DNA from: JBHBQE01 sp041776485
Lineage (GTDB): Bacteria; Bacillota; Clostridia; Lachnospirales; Lachnospiraceae
Assembly: GCA_041776485.1 (NCBI GenBank)
Contig: JBHBQE010000015.1
Coordinates: 43,358-107,357 of the forward strand
DNA length: 64,000 bases
Direction of reading: 5' to 3'
This document shows positions 62,175 to 64,000 of the stretch, one piece after another. The stretch's first letter is position 1. Each line of letters begins with the position of its first letter. The notes beneath the pieces were generated by a model. The model was not told the DNA's origin. It saw only the letters and a list, made by a program, of their open reading frames with translations, and searched no databases. Position numbers and translations under genes: made by a program.

Positions 62175-63257
62175 CTATTCACCATCACTCCCGATTTTTA
62201 TATTATCTGTTTCCTTCTCTATTGTCTCAGTTTTATCTGAAGTTTCTGTCTGATTATAGTGCTTTCTAATAAGTTCCTCTACAGCCTCTGCAACCTCCGG
62301 GTGCTCACATAGATACTGCTTTGCGTTTTCTCTGCCTTGACCTATTTTATTTCCGTTATAGGAATACCAGGCTCCTGATTTATTTATAATATCAAGGTCT
62401 GAGGCAACATCCAGTATATCTCCCTCCTTGGATATTCCTTTACCAAACATAATATCAAATTCAGCCTCTCTGAAAGGAGGAGCAATCTTATTTTTTACTA
62501 CCTTTACTCTTGTTCTGTTCCCGATTACTTCTCCCTGCTGCTTTATTGAGTCTATTCTCCTAACATCCAATCTGACAGATGAATAAAATTTAAGAGCTCT
62601 TCCGCCTGTAGTAGTTTCCGGACTCCCAAACATAACACCGATTTTTTCTCTAAGCTGATTGATAAATATAACAATGCAGTTTCCTCTGTTAATAGCTGCG
62701 GTAAGCTTCCTGAGAGCCTGGGACATTAAACGTGCCTGCAATCCCACATGGGAATCGCCCATATCTCCGTCTATTTCAGCCTTTGGAACTAATGCTGCCA
62801 CAGAGTCAACTATCACAATATCCACAGCCCCTGAGCGAACCATAGTTTCTGCTATTTCCAGTGCCTGCTCACCGTTATCCGGCTGTGAAATATAAAGATT
62901 GTCAATATCCACGCCTATTGCTCTTGCATACACCGGATCCAGAGCATGTTCTGCATCTATAAAACCGGCTATCCCTCCAAGCCGCTGTACCTGAGATACG
63001 GCATGCAAAGCAACAGTTGTCTTTCCTGAGGACTCGGGACCGTATATCTCTATAATTCTGCCCTTGGGAAATCCCCCCTGCCCTAATGCTATATCCAAGC
63101 TGATGGAACCTGTTGGGATGGTTTCCACTGTCATATGCTTGGAATTATCTCCAAGTTTCATAACAGAACCTCTCCCAAATTGTTTTTCTATCTGTGCTAT
63201 AGCTGCATCCAGCGCTCTAAGTTTCTCCTGAGACACCTCATTTTTTATATTTGCCAT
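62175..63257 (-). CDS. recA: Recombinase RecA
   Basis: Strand exchange and SOS coprotease. It has 360 residues. Walker A GPESSGKTT, VDSVAALVPKAEIDGDMGD, QALRKLTAAI and the L2 region IGVMFGSPETTTGGRALKFYSSVRLD are present. The C-terminal tail is acidic and Thr-rich. AGGAGG is placed four bases before the ATG. Controlled by a consensus promoter overlain by a LexA box. Processes DNA ends made by the AddAB pair encoded in this window. Confidence 0.98.
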   Translation of the reverse strand: MANIKNEVSQEKLRALDAAIAQIEKQFGRGSVMKLGDNSKHMTVETIPTGSISLDIALGQGGFPKGRIIEIYGPESSGKTTVALHAVSQVQRLGGIAGFIDAEHALDPVYARAIGVDIDNLYISQPDNGEQALEIAETMVRSGAVDIVIVDSVAALVPKAEIDGDMGDSHVGLQARLMSQALRKLTAAINRGNCIVIFINQLREKIGVMFGSPETTTGGRALKFYSSVRLDVRRIDSIKQQGEVIGNRTRVKVVKNKIAPPFREAEFDIMFGKGISKEGDILDVASDLDIINKSGAWYSYNGNKIGQGRENAKQYLCEHPEVAEAVEELIRKHYNQTETSDKTETIEKETDNIKIGSDGE

Positions 63258-63274
63258 AATTCCTCCTAATAATT

Positions 63275-63288
63275 AGAACATTTGTTCG
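63275..63288. promoter_or_regulatory. LexA (DinR) operator of recA
   Basis: The core GAAC-ATTT-GTTC at 63276-63287 is the Gram-positive SOS box. On the minus strand it reads C-GAAC-AAAT-GTTC. It lies just downstream of the recA -10, so bound LexA would block transcription. Confidence 0.92.
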
Positions 63289-63294
63289 TACAAC

Positions 63295-63323
63295 ATTTTA
63301 CGATGATTTATATTTTTTGTCAA
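63295..63323 (-). promoter_or_regulatory. Sigma-A promoter of recA
   Basis: Minus strand TTGACA (63323-63318), 17-bp spacer, TAAAAT (63300-63295), with the LexA box 7 bp downstream. Confidence 0.92.
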
Positions 63324-63482
63324 TAGTTTACGGGAAATCAAATTAACCGAATATATAGCCTGACTGCATAATGACATAATGAAATAAAGATATGTTTAAA
63401 TTTTATCAAAGGCCAACTCTATTAGCAACTAATTTTTTATTTCCGCCGTTTTTCCAAAATATAGAATTCTTAAAAACACCTG

Positions 63483-63511
63483 TTGATTTTATATTGATGA
63501 AATGTTATACT
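63483..63511 (+). promoter_or_regulatory. Sigma-A promoter of tRNA-Pro
   Basis: TTGATT (63483-63488), 17-bp spacer, TATACT (63506-63511), 25 bp before the tRNA start. Confidence 0.8.
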
Positions 63512-63535
63512 CACCCTTGCGTTTACTAACGCAAT

Positions 63536-63610
63536 CGGGGTGTGGCTCAGTTTGGCTAGAGCGCTACCTTAGGGAGGTAGAGGCCGCAAGTTCGAATCTT
63601 GTCACTCCGA
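63536..63610 (+). tRNA. tRNA-Pro (anticodon AGG)
   Basis: A 75-nt tRNA. The acceptor pair CGGGGTG / CACTCCG (one G-T) starts with C1-G72 as in bacterial tRNA-Pro. D arm GCTCAGTTTGGCTAGAGC, anticodon stem CTACC/GGTAG with loop TTAGGGA (anticodon AGG), T loop TTCGAAT, discriminator A. CCA is not encoded. Confidence 0.93.
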
Positions 63611-63617
63611 TTTTAAT

Positions 63618-63674
63618 AAAATCCCCATTATTGCCTAAAAGCTTGTGTCAATAGACACTACGGGGATTTTTTTA
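63618..63674 (+). terminator. Terminator of tRNA-Pro
   Basis: Outer arms AAATCCCC (63619-63626) and GGGGATTT (63662-63669) with an inner GTGTC/GACAC hairpin (63645-63658), then TTTT. It lies directly downstream of the tRNA. Confidence 0.85.
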
Positions 63675-63879
63675 TTTTGTTTTTATTACTATTTTTATCG
63701 CCATATTTTGTAAAATTTGGCATTTTTGTAAAAAATTTGGCACGGAATTTGAAACGAGATTATTTTCCCTTTCCTCTTAAAAAAAATTTATCAACAATTA
63801 ATTTTAATATAAGTCAAACATCTCCCATCGGCACTCTACCTTGAATCATTTATTAGTACAATAAAAAAGAGAGGGGTTA
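63675..63879. other. AT-rich intergenic stretch between tRNA-Pro and the IS, with short direct repeat
   Basis: No gene is recognised. Two adjacent copies of TTTTGTAAA(n)ATTTGGCA lie at 63706-63722 and 63724-63742. This could be a remnant next to a former attachment site, but no integrase is present. The rest shows only poly-A/T tracts. Confidence 0.4.
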
Positions 63880-64000
63880 TGTACCGACCCCCAAAAGTTA
63901 GACCAAAATCTAACGATTAGGAGGTCGGTATTTTTATGGCAAAACATAGTTTTGAATTCAAGAAGAAAGTTGTTTTAGAATATTTGGATGGAAAAGGTGG
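63880..64000 (+). mobile_element. Left end of an IS3-family (IS150-like) insertion sequence
   Basis: The terminal inverted-repeat-like TGTACCGACCCCCAAAAG at 63880 has the TGTAC-GACCCC-AAAGTTAGAC pattern of the IS150 group. The transposase orfA starts 56 bp inside. The element runs off the window, so the right end and target duplication cannot be seen. Confidence 0.85.
63936..64000 (+). CDS. IS3-family transposase OrfA (N-terminal fragment)
   Basis: The ATG at 63936 with AGGAGG about 11 bases upstream opens MAKHSFEFKKKVVLEYLDGK, the start of the helix-turn-helix OrfA of IS150-like elements. Only 21 codons fall in the window. The rest, including OrfB with the DDE domain, would lie beyond. Confidence 0.85.
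   Translation, partial: MAKHSFEFKKKVVLEYLDGKG

Overview
The window looks like a chromosomal segment of a low-GC, Gram-positive anaerobe in the class Clostridia, probably Lachnospiraceae-like. Pointers are the SufCBDSU iron-sulfur system with a SufU scaffold, AddAB instead of RecBCD, RNase Y, TmcAL, a DinR/LexA-type box at recA, a DUF6465-type Lys/Ala-rich protein, strong AGGAGG ribosome sites and frequent TTG/GTG starts. Family-level placement is inference. Most genes are on the minus strand.

Region 1 (1-4.0 kb): a selenium-metabolism trio (selD, a DUF3343 small protein, a class V aminotransferase cut by the window edge), a histone-H1-like DUF6465 protein, and a parvulin-type foldase lipoprotein. 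Region 2 (4.0-17.8 kb): one long, tightly packed minus-strand gene string, prmC-prfA-sufC-sufB-sufD-sufS-sufU-addB-addA-foldase, preceded by rpmE with its own promoter and terminator. Region 3 (18.1-21.4 kb): tmcAL on the plus strand, converging on a DMT transporter and an M20 peptidase.

Region 4 (21.4-53.0 kb) is a large surface-glycan locus in three minus-strand blocks (about 33.1 to 21.4, 44.9 to 34.4 and 53.0 to 46.4 kb), with three plus-strand genes between them. It holds about a dozen GT2 glycosyltransferases, one GT4, one DUF4422 glycosyltransferase, polyprenyl-phosphate-type glycosyltransferases with C-terminal membrane segments, a Wzx-like flippase, two acyltransferase-3 O-acylation proteins and several large polytopic proteins (DUF2142, DUF6020-like and GT-C-like). 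It also has nucleotide-sugar genes: two FdtA/QdtA-family ketoisomerases, a QdtB/FdtB-like aminotransferase, a WecE, a divergent DegT-like protein and two GNAT-type transferases. Together they suggest synthesis and decoration of a glycan containing 3-amino- and 4-amino-dideoxy sugars. rmlA/rmlB-type genes that would supply dTDP-4-keto-6-deoxyglucose are not in the window.

Region 5 (53.0-63.3 kb): a tRNA-Leu(CAG) embedded in a 78-bp palindrome-bearing tandem repeat; a GGDEF protein with a degenerate tail; metA with the acetyl-CoA-type Glu111; an RsuA/RluF-family pseudouridine synthase; an SH3 protein; tRNA-Arg(CCG); aroD; and recA-recX-rny behind a LexA-box promoter. Region 6 (63.5-64.0 kb): tRNA-Pro(AGG) with promoter and terminator, then the left end of an IS3-family (IS150-like) insertion sequence running off the window.

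The most unusual points are the tRNA-in-repeat arrangement, the divergent DegT-like/FemAB-like gene pair (43.0-44.9 kb), the two ketoisomerases with different His motifs, and the TAATG coupling of the Fe-S scaffold gene sufU to the Fe-S nuclease gene addB.
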